Positions 12,951 to 26,204 of a stretch of DNA of 64,000 bases are shown here, in pieces. The notes beneath the pieces were generated by a model. The model searched no databases, was not told where the DNA came from, and saw only the letters and a program-made list of their open reading frames with translations. Within the stretch, counting starts at the first letter, position 1; each line of letters opens with the position of its first letter. Location of the stretch: assembly GCF_034140825.1 (NCBI RefSeq), contig NC_089039.1:26981001-27045000 (forward strand), written 5' to 3'. The DNA is from Oryza sativa Japonica Group (Eukaryota; Streptophyta; Magnoliopsida; Poales; Poaceae). Position numbers and translations under genes: made by a program.

Positions 12951-13560
12951 TAATTAAGTTTACGTTAGGTGCTAAAGTAGCTGTCAGAACAACACGACAA
13001 GTCGGTACAATATTCCTATGAAGTTTGTCACGTCAGAGAGAGAGTTATGGATCAATACGTGTCGTCGGTTGCATTGCATTTGCAATTAACACGTCCATCA
13101 ATATGTAACAGAGGTACATCAAACGTACTTAAAAACACATTACCTACAAGCCTAAAACTAGCTAGCCATCGACACTGTTAGTGCAACATGCATCCAACAG
13201 CAATGCAAACAAATACAACTAGACATGTTTAATACTTTATCTTGCATGAGTAACTAGAAGGTCGTATAATTAACCATATAAAAGTACATTGAAACATAAA
13301 CCAGTAGATATCACTTTCTTCATTAACATATATGACCTTTCTATAAATGCAGCTATAGTGTGGACTTTTAAAGCTCGAAAGTTCTTAAAATATTATCACA
13401 CATTCTAAATTTGGATAAAAGGATAATTAGCCACTGTTGTTTCCCTTCATCTTTTGAGGGATTTTCTCTGAAGTTGTTTTAGAAGGGAGATTTTCTCTGA
13501 AGTTAACAGTTACTACATGAACAACCATCTGAGATATATAGAACGCCAAGTAGCCACGTA

Positions 13561-13740
<180 letters not shown>

Positions 13741-16620
13741 GTGTGTGCGCGCGCGCGCGCTGATGAGGATTGAGGAGACAAGAGAAGGAGGAGATAGTAT
13801 AACATCATGTCACCATTAACAAGAGAAGGAGGAGATGATTCACCTTATTCAAAAATTTATTTATTTATTACTTTGCTATAATTTATTTTGTCACTACAAC
13901 TTACAAGTAAGGGTGGATCCATCGTGGGTGCTAGAAGGACTCGACTCTCTCCTATCTCGTTGGATCACCATTGATAGAATGAGTTAAGGAGGGGGGGCTG
14001 AAGGAGGAAAAAGAAGATGAGCCCTCCCTCTAATCATCTATTTTATTTACAAATGATCGAACGTTTTGTTTTCGCTGTGTCGCTGACGGACCTTCACTCA
14101 CTTGTCACTTAATCTCTAATGGGTAACGAGGGCTCTACCGGTCAGAGATTATATATAGTCCAAGCCCGTCAGATGGACGTAAGTAGAAAAAAAATCGTCA
14201 GAAAAAAAATGGACTAGTAGATTGAGTAGAGACTCGTGGCATGCAACTGTCGGAGGCGGCAACCCACGTACCGGCGGCCAAGCTTCCGGACCCTCGCGCG
14301 GCGGTTGCGGCCGGGGCCGGCCGGAGAGACGTACCGGAGACGCGTCGCGGAGACGGAGCCCCCACCGTCTCTAAATGCCGCCGCCCTTTTGGTACTTTGA
14401 TGCTGCAGACGTACGACTCCCAATTCAATTCTCATGCTGTTTCCATTTAATTTTCGTATACAGATTGCCAGGGATTCTGATTAATTAAGTTTGTGGTGAT
14501 CTTAATTAGCCCCCCGCCCTGCTACTGCTAGATGTTCCTTTCAAATACAGAGAAAAAGTCGCCTAGTAGATGCGAATGTGATGGAATTTTGCCGGAACTG
14601 AATTTAATTATGAGTTGGTACGCTTGAGGGGGGGATGATGATCAAATGCTGTAAACACTGTACTTAATTTTGCATGTTGAGTGGTGCTGTCGAGTGTAAA
14701 CTGTATGGTTGCTGTGCTATGCTGCAATGGACAAGAGCAGTAGGATGTGTCTTGTGACCACAGTTGGTACGTAGTACGTGATCCTTTTTTTCTGATGATA
14801 TGCATGGCTGCAAACTGAGACTCTGACAAAAGAGATAAAACTGCGCATATGTTTGGAGTAATGTGCTATATATGTAAGCGTTATGCTGCTAATTAAGCTC
14901 GTGTGAAGGCACACCAAACATATGCATCTCAAGCAAAGGAGATAAAAATTACGAGTGCTCCTAGTATTCTTCACACAGGACACACAATAGATGATATTCA
15001 ATTGACAAGAGCGTCATGTATGATCTATCTGAGTATATCTGACCATAGGTAACAGATATACATAGACTTTATCAGCTCCAAGGCAAGTAGCTAGCAGGCA
15101 ACCAATTTGTGAATGATATATATTATTCGCTTGTGAATTTTTCAGTGGATTTCTTTGGGTCCAACTTGTGGTAGATTGGTGGTGGATGCATGTGTACCGG
15201 GAAGCAGAATTTTCATATAGTAATTAATTATAACCTGGAATTAATGAGAGTAGACAGTGGAAGTTCATTACAGTATACTAGTATAGGATTCAAGATCCAT
15301 GCAAGCTCGATCTCTGTCTACTCCTTTTGTACTGAGATTTTCCTTAACTTTTCAATAAAAAAGCAGGGTTCTTAGAAAAAAAATAATAATGAGAGGGCCA
15401 CTTGATTTTTAGTATTACAATTCCAAAATGGAGGGCAATATATGTTACCATGTGCCGTATGCACTAATTAATCTGAAGCTTGACTACTTCAGTGGTACTG
15501 GCTAACCTTTTCTTTTCTGAAAAATGAACGCATGCATGACGAAAAAACCGACATCTTGTTACAAAGAAATGTTCCATAGTAGCTGAGTACTGTACATCTA
15601 TCATGGATTGTATTTAAATAATGGATGTAAGTAGACTTTGTGTTCTTATCTTGTCCTTTGTTTATTAATTCTTTCTGAAGAAATAGGAATTCTTATCTTG
15701 CAATCGATTGTGGTTACATATCCTCATCAATATGTGGTCCTCATCTTATCATGGATATGATGCATGTACATATATATACTTTGCATTGTGTGTGGTTCCT
15801 TCCCTTTTGAATCAAGAAAATAATATCAAAATAAGTATCTAGTAAGGACCTTGCTCTGCATTACCGTTTGCTTGTGTCACGGATTTGTCTTGTTTCATCT
15901 GTTTCAGAGATGTGTCCTGCCTTCCTTGTTATCTTGTTCTTTTCAAAAAACGGACAGGAAATCTTGATGTCTTCCTGGACCAGCTGCTAGCTAGATTCAG
16001 CTTGTTGTAGTTAAAAACTACTGCTACTGCTACTAAATGTTACAGAAACTATACAAGTTATCGTGCTTAATCATTAGTCCTGTCACATGAAGAAACTCCA
16101 AAGTTTCATGTGATGTAGTACCAAGTCCCAACAAAAAACTACCAGATACAGTACAATCCAGAGATAAGTTACCTCAACTCCTCAACCAGACAAGAAACAA
16201 GAAGACAAGCAGAAGAGGGCACTGGCAATAATATTCATCAAAGCAATAAACTGGAACCATTTCCACAGAAGTAAATTCAGAAATATTTTTTAGATAATAC
16301 TGAGAATCTCAGAAATCTTAGCACAGTAAGATATATACGGTCTTTAATCTAACCTTGCAGAACAAAGAAAAATAGCTAGTACAGTAGTTATCACCTAAAT
16401 TGACTCGACTCAAGAGCAGTCAAATGTAACTGTCAATTAGTAATTAAGCGAGTGAAATTGTTGTGCTAGTACTCTCTGCTGTCCCCAACTGATTGCGCCC
16501 CACATAATGCAAGAAAGAGATAGAGAGAAAATGACTTATCTTGCTTTTTTCTAAGGAAAAAGAACCAAATTTGGCCAGCTATATGGATTAGATTTAGCCC
16601 ACTGCTAGCTCAGAGCCGCC

Positions 16621-16628
16621 TATAAAAG
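16621..16628 (+). promoter_or_regulatory. TATA box of the bHLH gene
   Basis: TATAAAAG lies about 480 bp upstream of the bHLH start codon. Transcription would begin near 16650. The leader then appears to be spliced: donor CAG|GTACTC at 16785 and acceptor TTTGCAG ending at 17015 enclose a 231-bp 5'-leader intron. Confidence 0.6.
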
Positions 16629-17098
16629 ACGCCCATATGCCCAGCCATCCCACAGGCAGAGGACCATCCTAGCAAACGCTGCACTTGTGCTCAGTTCGTC
16701 CCCATGCTACACCAATCTCTTCAGAATCTATCTCAGATCGGCACTTACCTATAGCTGAAATGATCAGATATCCTCACTAATCAGGTACTCCCAAGATGCA
16801 ATAAAACACTATTTCTTTCCTGTTTTTGTTCTTCTTCTTGATTTCTACTCCGTTATGTTAATCTTGGCAGCAATAGATTCTGTTGGGCTAGATATATATC
16901 TTGCGTATGTTGATCAGCATTTTTGGTTGGGAGTTAGATTCTGAATTTATTGCTAATCATGCAGTTGCATACTCTTGCATGTGTTTCTGCTGACACGAGC
17001 TCATTTAATTTGCAGTTAATTGCAGTGGTAGTAGCAGCAGATAGCTACAGGCGAGTTTAGCTAGCCAATTTGGAAGCCTCGCCGGCGGCGACCGCGTC

Positions 17099-18349
17099 AT
17101 GTACATGGACGCCTTCGGGTGGAGCGCGCCAGCCGCGCCGTGCCAGCCGAGCTGCGGCCCCGGCGGCGACGACGACGACGACGTCCTCCTCGCCGCCGTC
17201 TTGGGCGCGAGCTTCGAGCTCCACTCCCTCGTCGACGGCGGCGGCAACGGCGCCGCCGGCGCCGTTCGCTCTGACGATGCCTACGGCCTCGACGTCGACC
17301 TGCCGTCCCACCAGATGAGCCTCCTGCGTTGCCAAGATGGTCTGAGTGCTCTTCACGGCGACGCGTCCCCGACGGCGGCGGCGGCGGCGTTCCTTGACTC
17401 GGTGGATGTGTTGCCAGTGCCGGCCATCGCCGGCGCGACGCACGACGACGGCGGGCTCCTCGATAGGTTCGCGTTCCCGAACGTTGCCGAGACGACGACC
17501 GTGCAAGCCGCCGCGTCGAACACCGCCTTCTCCGGATACAGCAGCAACACCACCGGCGGCGGCAACATCTCCTCCGGCGAGTCGAACACCTACACGGAGG
17601 TGGCGTCGACGCCGTGCGCCGTGTCGACGACGACGACGACGACGGCTCTGCCCCCGTCGAAGCGGAAGCTACCAGAGAAGTACCCCGTCGTAGGCACATC
17701 ACCAACGACGAAGACCACGACGACGTCGGAGACAGCCGCAGAGCGCCGGAGCACCAAGAGAGGGGCCGGGGGCAGCAGCAGCATCACGTTCGGCGGCGGC
17801 TGCCACGGCGCCGGTGCGGCGGCGGCGCTGCTCGGCCTCGGCCGCGGGTACGAGCCGGACACGGAGGCGATAGCGCAGGTGAAGGAGATGATCTACCGCG
17901 CGGCGGCGATGCGCCCGGTCACCCTCGGCGGCGCCGCCTCCGCCTCCGACCCGTCATCGGCGGCGCCGCCGCCGCCCCAGCGGCCGCGGCGCAAGAACGT
18001 GCGCATCTCCAGCGACCCGCAGACGGTGGCGGCGCGGCTGCGGCGGGAGCGGGTGAGCGAGCGCCTGCGCGTGCTGCAGCGGCTGGTCCCCGGCGGCAGC
18101 AAGATGGACACGGCCACCATGCTCGACGAGGCCGCCAGCTACCTCAAGTTCCTCAAGTCGCAGCTCGAGGCGCTGGAAACCCTAGGGAATGGCAATGGCA
18201 ACGGCAACCTGTTGCACCATGGCTACTACACTGGATCAAGAAATGCTACTGCTACTGCTGCTACTGGTTCTAGCAATAGCACTGTACTTGCATTTGGGCG
18301 AGATGGACTTGCTGGCTTTGTGAAATCCAATAGGAATTTGCAATTGTAG
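17099..18349 (+). CDS. bHLH transcription factor, HECATE/IND/bHLH87 type (subfamily VIIIb)
   Basis: One uninterrupted coding exon of 416 residues. The bHLH region starts near residue 297 with [20 protein letters not shown], then [17 protein letters not shown], a loop with [12 protein letters not shown] and helix 2 [14 protein letters not shown]. The DPQTVAAR basic segment has Gln and Ala where canonical E-box binders have His and Glu, as in the HECATE/INDEHISCENT clade, which are nuclear regulators of meristem, carpel and auxin/cytokinin programmes. Upstream, [21 protein letters not shown] is a second conserved block that I associate with the bHLH87 branch. The N-terminal half is low-complexity (Ala, Gly, Thr, Asp). 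The start at 17099 is the first ATG after the likely spliced leader. The specific rice locus is not identified. Confidence 0.92.
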   Translation: MYMDAFGWSAPAAPCQPSCGPGGDDDDDVLLAAVLGASFELHSLVDGGGNGAAGAVRSDDAYGLDVDLPSHQMSLLRCQDGLSALHGDASPTAAAAAFLDSVDVLPVPAIAGATHDDGGLLDRFAFPNVAETTTVQAAASNTAFSGYSSNTTGGGNISSGESNTYTEVASTPCAVSTTTTTTALPPSKRKLPEKYPVVGTSPTTKTTTTSETAAERRSTKRGAGGSSSITFGGGCHGAGAAAALLGLGRGYEPDTEAIAQVKEMIYRAAAMRPVTLGGAASASDPSSAAPPPPQRPRRKNVRISSDPQTVAARLRRERVSERLRVLQRLVPGGSKMDTATMLDEAASYLKFLKSQLEALETLGNGNGNGNLLHHGYYTGSRNATATAATGSSNSTVLAFGRDGLAGFVKSNRNLQL

Positions 18350-21300
18350 TACTGTGTACCATGCATGATTCATGCATGCATGCAAGGTGTGTATTCGTGT
18401 GAGTGACATATATATATTTTATACATGCATGAGACAAATCTCTTGCTGTTCAAGCTGATAAAAATTAATGCTTCATTTTTACCTTTTGATCGATTGAGAG
18501 GATTTTATATGATTAACAGTGTGTAACTAGGGCTGAGTTCTTATTTTACTTTTCCGACTCATCTCCCTCGTATTTTACACGCACGCTTTTTAAATTATTA
18601 AATGGTGTGTTTTTTTAAAAAAAAATTATATATGAAAGTTACTTTAAAAAATCATATTAATATATTTTTCTAATTAATGTTAGCTAATATTTAATTAATT
18701 ATGTACTAAACGCTATTTTGTTTTGCATGGATCGATGCAGTAATAACGTATAGTACATGACATTGACATGAGTAAATTAATCAGTGATCTCTTTTTTGCC
18801 CAAGTACTTCAATTCCAAGGGTAAAAATGAGAGAGAGAAAAAGGTGTATGCACTTTCTGTCTGCCTGACATCGCCGAACTTTTTCCATGTTGGACGATGC
18901 AAAAAACCATCAGAAAGACCTGCTCCTTTTGTTGCTAAAATTTAACAGCCTTTTTTTGCAATGCATGCATGCAACGCAAGCAAGCAAAGAAAACACAAAG
19001 TAAAATTGGAATCATGATAGTTCTGATGATTGATTACTATAGCTACCACCCCTACACATCTCTGAATTGGAATCACGCCACATATGATGTGAGAAAATTG
19101 GACAGGAATTGATCAGACACAATTGGGACATGTACATATCCATGCTTTGTGTCCCTTTTGACATGATCATCTCTTCCTGGGTGTTGTTGCTGTCGACCAT
19201 GCATCTGGGCTTGAAATGTGCCAATGTGCCATTGGAATTGGAATCGAAATCTTTGATCTTTTGCCGGCTGCAGGGCACTGTAGCATCTTGCATTTGCACG
19301 CCTTTAGCTCGCTTTTTTTTGTGTGTGTGGGTTAGCTAATTGAGCTTAGCTAGGGGAATAACAAGATGAGAAACGGAATGCATATGTTGGTGTTGGTGTA
19401 TCGGTACCACCACGCTTTGGGCTGCCCAATGCCAAAAGACATTCCCTTTGGGCCTGACCCCCATGTGTGGCAGTGTACCCCTGTCCCCTCTCTCCATTCT
19501 GGAGTACTACACCTCGTTTGCTGCCAAAGCTTGCTACCTTGAGAACACCACCACTGTGCACTGACCAAAGCTGCTGCTGCAGCAGCATTCTTCAATTCTA
19601 TTCCTGTGTGCTAATGGCAGTATGCCCCTCCATCTCTTTGTCTCTGAAGAAGTCTGAACCTTTTCTTTCTTTTAAACCAACCGCACCAAACGAGACAAAT
19701 ACGAGGTTTTATATATTGCTATAGTAGAAAAAATATAAAATTATAATCCTAATAGGCTAAATCATAAAAGAAAAAAAAACACAACACCACGAACTGATGT
19801 CTTCTATACGTCAGCTTGAGAAAAGAATCGACACCAAACCAACCATCGCTATGTGTGACCGATCACCAACATCTCTACAACCGTGTATAGGTGCACTTTG
19901 AAGTCTGAACTTTGAAATGTATGAGGAGTATTATTGTTCATGCTTCTCTCTATCTATCTCTGAAGAAGAAGAAGTCTGAACTTTCACCTGCAGTTTTTGT
20001 GGTGACATGAGGTGAGAGTTCGATGCAAGTTTCCATGGTTTGATCACTCGCATGCATCATGCACTGCCGGCACCGCGTTTTTCTGTGCGTAACAAACTCG
20101 TGGCGTCATGGCGAAATTAAAGGCCGGCGAAGAAATTGAAGGGGGCTGTTTTGACTGGAACGATCGAATCAGAATTCAGAGAGCTGAATTTTGGGCGTGG
20201 CTAGCTGTTCATGAGTGTGTGTATATGTATTCTTGTGACGGGAGATGCAGCTGTGTGGCTGGCTGGCTGGCTGGGCAGTTTGATGATGCTTGTAAACGGC
20301 TTTGCTATAAATTTCAGGAACAGATCGGCTTACGTTGTTTTGGTTACTTATTTATTTCTGTCCGTTGGAGAAAACGCACTGCTGATTCAGACCTGGATCA
20401 GAGTGATAAAATTAAACAACTGTTAATTTTTTTTATATATATATATGAAACTCCACAGCATATTAATTGATACTGTTTGTTCTGTGTAGGTGTTTGTTAT
20501 GGTTACGTTTAAATATACAGAGTATCTTAGAGTATCAGTACGACTATATTCTTGTCAGACATGCTAAGTTACATAGCTGATGGCCTGATATATATATACA
20601 CTGCTATTTTTTTTTAACAAAAGCTAGCTTGATGTATATATACAGCAAGCTGTTCACGTTTTGTACTGTTGAATACACTATTTTAGATTGTTGGCTAAGA
20701 CTTTATTTCAAGTACACTGTGCAAAGGTCACAGTAGATTTAATTATAATATCCGTACCAATTTTTATATGCTTTATATATGTAGAGCCTGTTTATGAGGA
20801 CTCTGGATATGCTGCTCTTCTAGGTGCACATCGTGGTTCATGAAGAATATAATCTACACTATCCGTATCGAAACATATATAGCAATTTTTAGATAGTGAC
20901 ACTTGTATATATCATGGAGGAGGTTAGAAGGACTTGTTTGCATTCTCATAGCAAGGTTAATAGTACCGGCGACTGCTGGCTGCAACCGAGTGCCACGTCC
21001 AACAATAGACAGCTAATCTACAATGTATACAACAACAGGCAACACTTCTTTATTTTTTTTAATCAAGCTAGTGTCTACTCCGAAGGAACCAGCCAGTATT
21101 TCACGTCCATATTCATTTTTCCATTGGTTGTTGTGAGAGCAGGTGGGCCCATGGTAGGTAAAATGCATAGGCTCGCGCGAAGAGCCGGCGACTAAATAGT
21201 CGCTCGCTTTTCTCTCTACAATTTTTCTTTCTCAGCCACATATACAAAAATCATCCTATGTAAGCAGGCTATTAGCCCACTGTTGTACCTGCTCTCAGGG

Positions 21301-22010
21301 TGGGTGTGTGGGTGGGAGCAGACCCGGAATTGGTTAGGATGATAATAAAGCTATAGGGTTTGTTCGACTGCCCTTATTTACACTGTGTTGCAGCTTATAC
21401 GACGATATTTTATACGTGCAGCATGTGGCAACAAAGAGCAGCCGAACATACCCATAGTTAGTACATGCAGTTTATTAATAAAATTTAGAATGAAATTTAA
21501 ATTCTAGAAGTTGTTATTTTTAAGACATGAAATACTCTATAAAGAATAAAAACATCTTAAGGAAGAATGTCTATATATGGAGATAAAGTAAAGTAGCAAT
21601 TTAAACTAAAATTATATAAGTACTAGGTAGGTAGGGTTGTGAAAGAAACCATATATCTTGACCGATTATCGCCCCTACACATGTGACTCGAATTTTCTGA
21701 TAAGAATCAAGCTACTCGTATACTCCTTGAAGGAAGCATAAAACATTTTGTATGCCCACACTAGCAGCCTACTACACTAGTGATTAAAAAACAACGAGCT
21801 TGTTCTAAGCAAATTTCCCATTGGTTCATTCTATCAAAATCCCTTACAAACAATGCTTTTAACTGTGATTCTTTAAACTCAGTTAGAAGTTACTGGAAAA
21901 CCAAGATGAAATCACAGTGCTCTAATTATTTGTATCTTACAGATAGATGACAGAGCTTGGGCTTCTCGCTCTTGGAGAGGGGGAGGAGTTGGGGGTAGCC
22001 CACAATATCA
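18350..22010. other. Spacer between the bHLH and F-box genes
   Basis: No gene is supported. After the bHLH 3' region come an AT-rich stretch with MITE-like remnants (18540-18720), plain sequence with short open frames lacking splice or codon support, and the small inverted-end element at 21135-21296. Confidence 0.5.
21135..21296. mobile_element. Small MITE with GAGAGCAGGT ends
   Basis: GAGAGCAGGT at the left is matched by ACCTGCTCTC at the right. The right arm (AAGCAGGCTATTAGCC...TTGTACCTGCTCTC), read in reverse, matches the left arm of the element at 56168 (AGAGCAGGTACAATAACAGGCTAT). No target duplication was recognised. Confidence 0.5.
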
Positions 22011-22090
22011 GGCCCATCTACTGTGAGATGGGCTGGATATCGCACTATTAGGCCCATCAATGAAATCTTGCCAGGTTTCACCCATGGGCC
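22011..22090 (+). promoter_or_regulatory. Site II cluster upstream of the broken F-box gene
   Basis: GGCCCA at 22011 and 22051, TGGGCT at 22029 and TGGGCC at 22085 lie about 400-470 bp before the F-box start. The intact paralogue at 26205-27809 also has a Site II cluster upstream. Confidence 0.45.
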
Positions 22091-22483
22091 TTCCACATTT
22101 TCTATTATTTATTTTTTTAGGCCTAATCCTTCTTCCCTACCGCCTCGCCGTCGCCGCTCGCCACCGGCGCCGGAGCCGGCCGCTGGATCCGCCAAACCAC
22201 CGGCGCCAGAGCCTCGGCGGCCTCGCTTCCTATCTTCCTCCTCCCATGGCTCCACTGGATTCCGGCGGCGTCACCGCCTCATCGCCCCTCCCCCCCGATC
22301 CCCAAAGCCACCCGTCGAATCGAGTCCGAATAGTATGAGCAGCTGCGGCCTCGGTGCGATTCCGGTTCGGATTCCAGCTGCGGCCCGCGGCGGATGCTAT
22401 CTAGTCGCGGCCGCGGGGACGCCATTGCGATCTCAGGGCATCAGATGCGCGCGCCAAACCCCACGCCGCCGCGCGACTCCGCC

Positions 22484-24062
22484 ATGGCTAGGAGGAGGAA
22501 AGGTTCGTCCTATCGCCGCCGCCGCCGCCGCCGCCGGCGGGCGCCCGCGGCTTGCGGCGACAACCGCATCGACGACCTGACGGACGATCTGCTGCTGATC
22601 ATCCTGCGGAGGCTCGACACCCGCTCCGCGCTCGCCACCGCGGCGCTCTCCAGGCGCTGGTCCGGCCTCGCGCGCGCGGGCCTCGAGGCTCTCGATTTCA
22701 TGGTCGGCGACATCCTCCCGCCGCGCTACCACCGGTGCATCCAGCTCCACGAGTCCGCCAGTGGTGTGTTCGATGGCGCCGACGAGCTCAGAACCATCGT
22801 TGCTAGCATCAGGCGGCACGAGCGCCTCGCCATGCGAAACATGGTCGCCTCCATCAACAACTTCCTCGACGCCGATGATGGTTTTGCCCATGGCGACGGC
22901 GGCGGCGGAGCTCCACGGAGGAGGATCAGTAGGCTGCGGGTGGAGTTCATCGCCACACACTACCACGACTGCATCAACCGCTTGGTCGCCAAGGCTGTTG
23001 ATACTTGGGGAGTTGAGGATCTAGAGGTTCTTGGTAGGACAACGTATTGGCGGCATCATTTTCAGGATGCCCACATCTTCCGTCGCCATGGTCTCTGCAA
23101 TGACCCGCACAGATCCCGTTTGCGAAGCCTGAAGCTGGTGGACTGTGTGATTCCCCCATTGCAGGGGTTCCAAGCTCTCACCAAGCTGGTCCTGCAAGAC
23201 TTGCGGGACTCCACACCCGCGGCAGCCTACGAAGCAGTGTGTTCAGCTCATGCCTACAGTTGCAAGAGGTGCACCTCAAGTCCTGCCCCTGCAAGCGCGG
23301 CAGTAGTGTTTTCGTTGATGCCCCCAGGTCAATGATCAGGCAGCTTGTTCTGGAGTGTTGTGGCGTCCCTGGGTTTGAGCTGCACGCTCTGCCAATGCTT
23401 GAGAGTATAGTTGTCATGCAGACCTGGGTACGGTACAAGCTTGGATCCTTCCCGCGCCTCGTGCGCCTGAACCTCAAACGCGATGGTCTCAGGCATAAAC
23501 TTAACTTTTGCTTGCCTGCGAACTTGGATCTCAAGCCGCATCTTGGATTCACTCCAGACATAACTGACCAGGTTATACGATTCACCGGATATGAAAGATG
23601 GTTTCGGCCTTCGTGCCCTTCGTTGCTGTTACCAAAGCTTACCAGGCTTCTGATTGCCGATGTGCCTTCATCATGGGATATCTCTTGGCCCCGACTCCTC
23701 CTAGAAGCAGCGCCATGTCTGGAGAGCCTTCATATCCATATTACCCCTTGGGAAGGAGAGACTTGCAATGATATTTTGTGGCAGCCATCCAAGTTGCAGC
23801 ACAAACGGCTAAAGGAGTTGGTGATCATTGGTTTTGAAGGAACAGAGAGACAGATTTACTTTGTTAACTTTGTCATTGAAGTGTCAATGGTACTGGAGCT
23901 TGTTTCCTTGAGTATGGCCGTGTTCAGGAAATAGGTTACTGGGACTGGAACATTGTGAGGCAACAACACCGTTGGTGTGATGAGGAGAGAGCAAAAATAC
24001 TGGATCAGCTTGCTGATAAAATTTCTTGCTCAGCAACTCCAGTTCAAGTATTTCTTGAGTGA
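22484..24062 (+). pseudogene. F-box protein gene with two frameshifts, paralogue of the 26.2-27.8 kb gene
   Basis: The reading frame starts at 22484 ([14 protein letters not shown]) and has an F-box near residues 26-60: [20 protein letters not shown], then LSRRW. It matches the intact inverted paralogue block for block ([40 protein letters not shown]). The frame changes twice. At about 23237-23241 GTGT stands where the paralogue frame wants GT, a 2-base gain that moves translation from YEAV into an unrelated tail ending at about 23335. At about 23908-23912 the frame is lost again and an early stop follows at about 23934, although the expected C-terminus GYWDWNIV...[11 protein letters not shown] continues to 24062. 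Intact F-box proteins are substrate adaptors of SCF ubiquitin ligases. Here at best a truncated F-box fragment of about 283 residues is made, unless splicing removes the breaks. I saw no splice sites that would. Confidence 0.8.
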
Positions 24063-24129
24063 TCTCTCATGTTTTGTATCCAAAGCTTAAGTTATCAGAC
24101 CTAGTAACCTCAGGAGGCTTTTGACCGCT

Positions 24130-24420
24130 GCTGTGTCTTTTTACCATGGATGCCTAGAGAGTCTCTTGAATCCATATTGCCCCCTTGAAGTTGGCATGCT
24201 CAGCTAATAGAGTTGATGATAGTAGGATCTGAGGGAACAGAAAGACTGTTTTAGTTTGTTAATTTTGTAGTAGAAGTATCGATGGTACTGTAGCTTGTTG
24301 CTTTGTTAAAAAGTGAGCATGTATACATGGTTCATAGAGCCTGGGAGATGACTACTGATGCAGCAATACCAGATTTCTGATAGAATTTAGTGCTCAATTA
24401 CTCTAATTCAAGTAGTTTTG
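24130..24420 (+). pseudogene. Decayed tandem copy of the F-box 3' end
   Basis: Just after the broken F-box gene, the sequence again resembles its last 370 bases. GCCTAGAGAGTCTCTTGAATCCATATTGCC matches GTCTGGAGAGCCTTCATATCCATATTACC, GAACAGAAAGACTGTTTTAG matches GAACAGAGAGACAGATTTAC, and CTCTAATTCAAGTAGTTTTG matches CTCCAGTTCAAGTATTTCTT. It has many stops and cannot code. It shows at least one further duplication in this cluster, older than the divergence visible in the full copy. Confidence 0.7.
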
Positions 24421-25924
24421 GGAAAGCCTTCTCATCTATACTTTGTTAGTTACATGTGAAAGATGTCGAAAAGCGACTGTATATTACATGCATGATGTGG
24501 ATATAGTTTTGCCTTTAATAAATTGAAATGTTGCGACTGAAATGAGTCCATGGTTTTAGTAGCATTATTGTTTTGTTTTGGTTGCCATCCTCTGTCCAAA
24601 CTTCTGCTGAAGCAATTCTTTCAAAGGTAAGATGGAGAGTCCCGCTGCAATAGCATAAACCATGCTATGTGAAACAATTTGTTCAATGAACTGATAAAGT
24701 AATACCTTCCTCTGTTCTTATATATTTTTAATAATATTCTACTGAGAGGATGGATTCCTACATATATTTAGATGCTTGCAGAAATATGTTCTTACCTGGT
24801 GAGAGTATGAGACAAATTTCCACGGGATGTGGATGGCATCAATCATGAAAGCTCTTGAACTGACAAGATTCTAAGGTCTTTTGCGAGTAGATCCACCCCT
24901 CTGATCTTTTCCTCAACCTCCTTTGTTTTCCCTCTTTTTTCAGGGGCCGCGTCTTTACTTAGTCGCTAGCTGGCGTATGTATTCTCTCCCTTTCCCACCC
25001 CCAGTGCTTGGTTGTAAATTGATTTTTTTATAGCTTCTAATACAAATGACATGCAAAGTTTTTACGTGTTCGAAAAAAAAAACTACTATGTACAAACCTG
25101 AGTGGAATCACTATGCCTTCCTGTTCAATTCTGGTTGTTCCGATGGTTTTTAATCACATAATGACCATTTCCCGTCTATTTATTTTTTTGGTTGCTTTAA
25201 CTGTCTATTACTGAATTGCCTGGCAGACTGCACATCTTCTTATAATCCATGATACTGCATTTCTTCTGTGAATGCGCAAAAATCTTACGCATCGATATAT
25301 TAGCAAGGAAAAAAAAGATTTTACAACTATGATCTTTGGGGGGTTACAGGGAAAAGGGAGGGCACAGTGGACTAACTCGGAAAGATAACCGGACTCCTGA
25401 AAATAACAAGAGAAATGGAGAAAAGAGTTTGTGTCACATGGTACTGCATTTCTTACATGTGATGTGAGAACTCACGAGAACTGTATTGTTATTTATTCTA
25501 TTTTTTTGTTACCGCTTGAGTGTCAAATAATTATTTGGTTCTGATAAACAATGTTGGAAAAAAAATGTACATTGCGAAGTTGTGGTTACTGGCATTTCAT
25601 ACAGTGATTGAGAAGTGTCATTTTGTTAACCATGCATATTGGGAAGGAAAATTCGGAAGACTAAACAAGAACATATGTATCTATTATTTTGCAAGGCTAA
25701 GGAATTAATTCACCACATGTATGCAACTTAGGGTTCAATACGGGTCCTAATCGCATACATCTCTTCACTATTAATTTCAGTAATGCAAGTACCAAAACTT
25801 ACATCTTACATTAATTGTTTGAAACTTACAAATCTATTTCACATATAATAAAATTAACATTGATGGGTGCAAAGCCTATAAAAAGTTATACCTAAGAACT
25901 TAATAAGAAACATAATTCAATCTT
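24421..25924. other. Spacer with no recognised gene
   Basis: AT-rich sequence between the two F-box copies. I see no supported coding frame, RNA gene or clear element. Confidence 0.4.
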
Positions 25925-25929
25925 GTTAG

Positions 25930-26198
25930 CACAAGTATAATAGCATACTATAAGCTAACTATAAACATATATGTGGAGGAGATAACATAGGAGAGAGAAT
26001 AAAAACGGACTACAAATTTAATACGTTGTGTGTATGTGAGAGATGTTTTTTTAATGTGTATGAGAGATATGACCAGATATTAATAATATAATATATATAT
26101 TTACAGACAATTATTATATGAATAGACTATTAGATTAGCAATAGATGATTTAGAGCTATTAGTTGACTACACTATTAAACTTACTAGCTAGTCAACAT
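25930..26198. mobile_element. Degenerate MITE next to the F-box stop codon
   Basis: The order of words ACAAGTATAATAGC...CTATAA...AAACATATATGTGGAGGAGATAA...ATTATTATATGAATAGACTATTAGATTAGCAATAGATGA matches the element at 56168-56414 along its length. Its right end lies within 10 bp of the stop codon of the minus-strand F-box gene, so it may supply part of that gene's 3' untranslated region. Confidence 0.55.
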
Positions 26199-26204
26199 GA
26201 GAAA

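Noticed and set aside
14198-14450. Overlapping frames in a GC-rich island
   Set aside because: Frames are open on both strands because of base composition; no motif, splice site or promoter supports any one.
19370-19620. Possible microRNA precursor with inverted words near 19.4-19.6 kb
   Set aside because: No known mature microRNA and no continuous stem could be traced.
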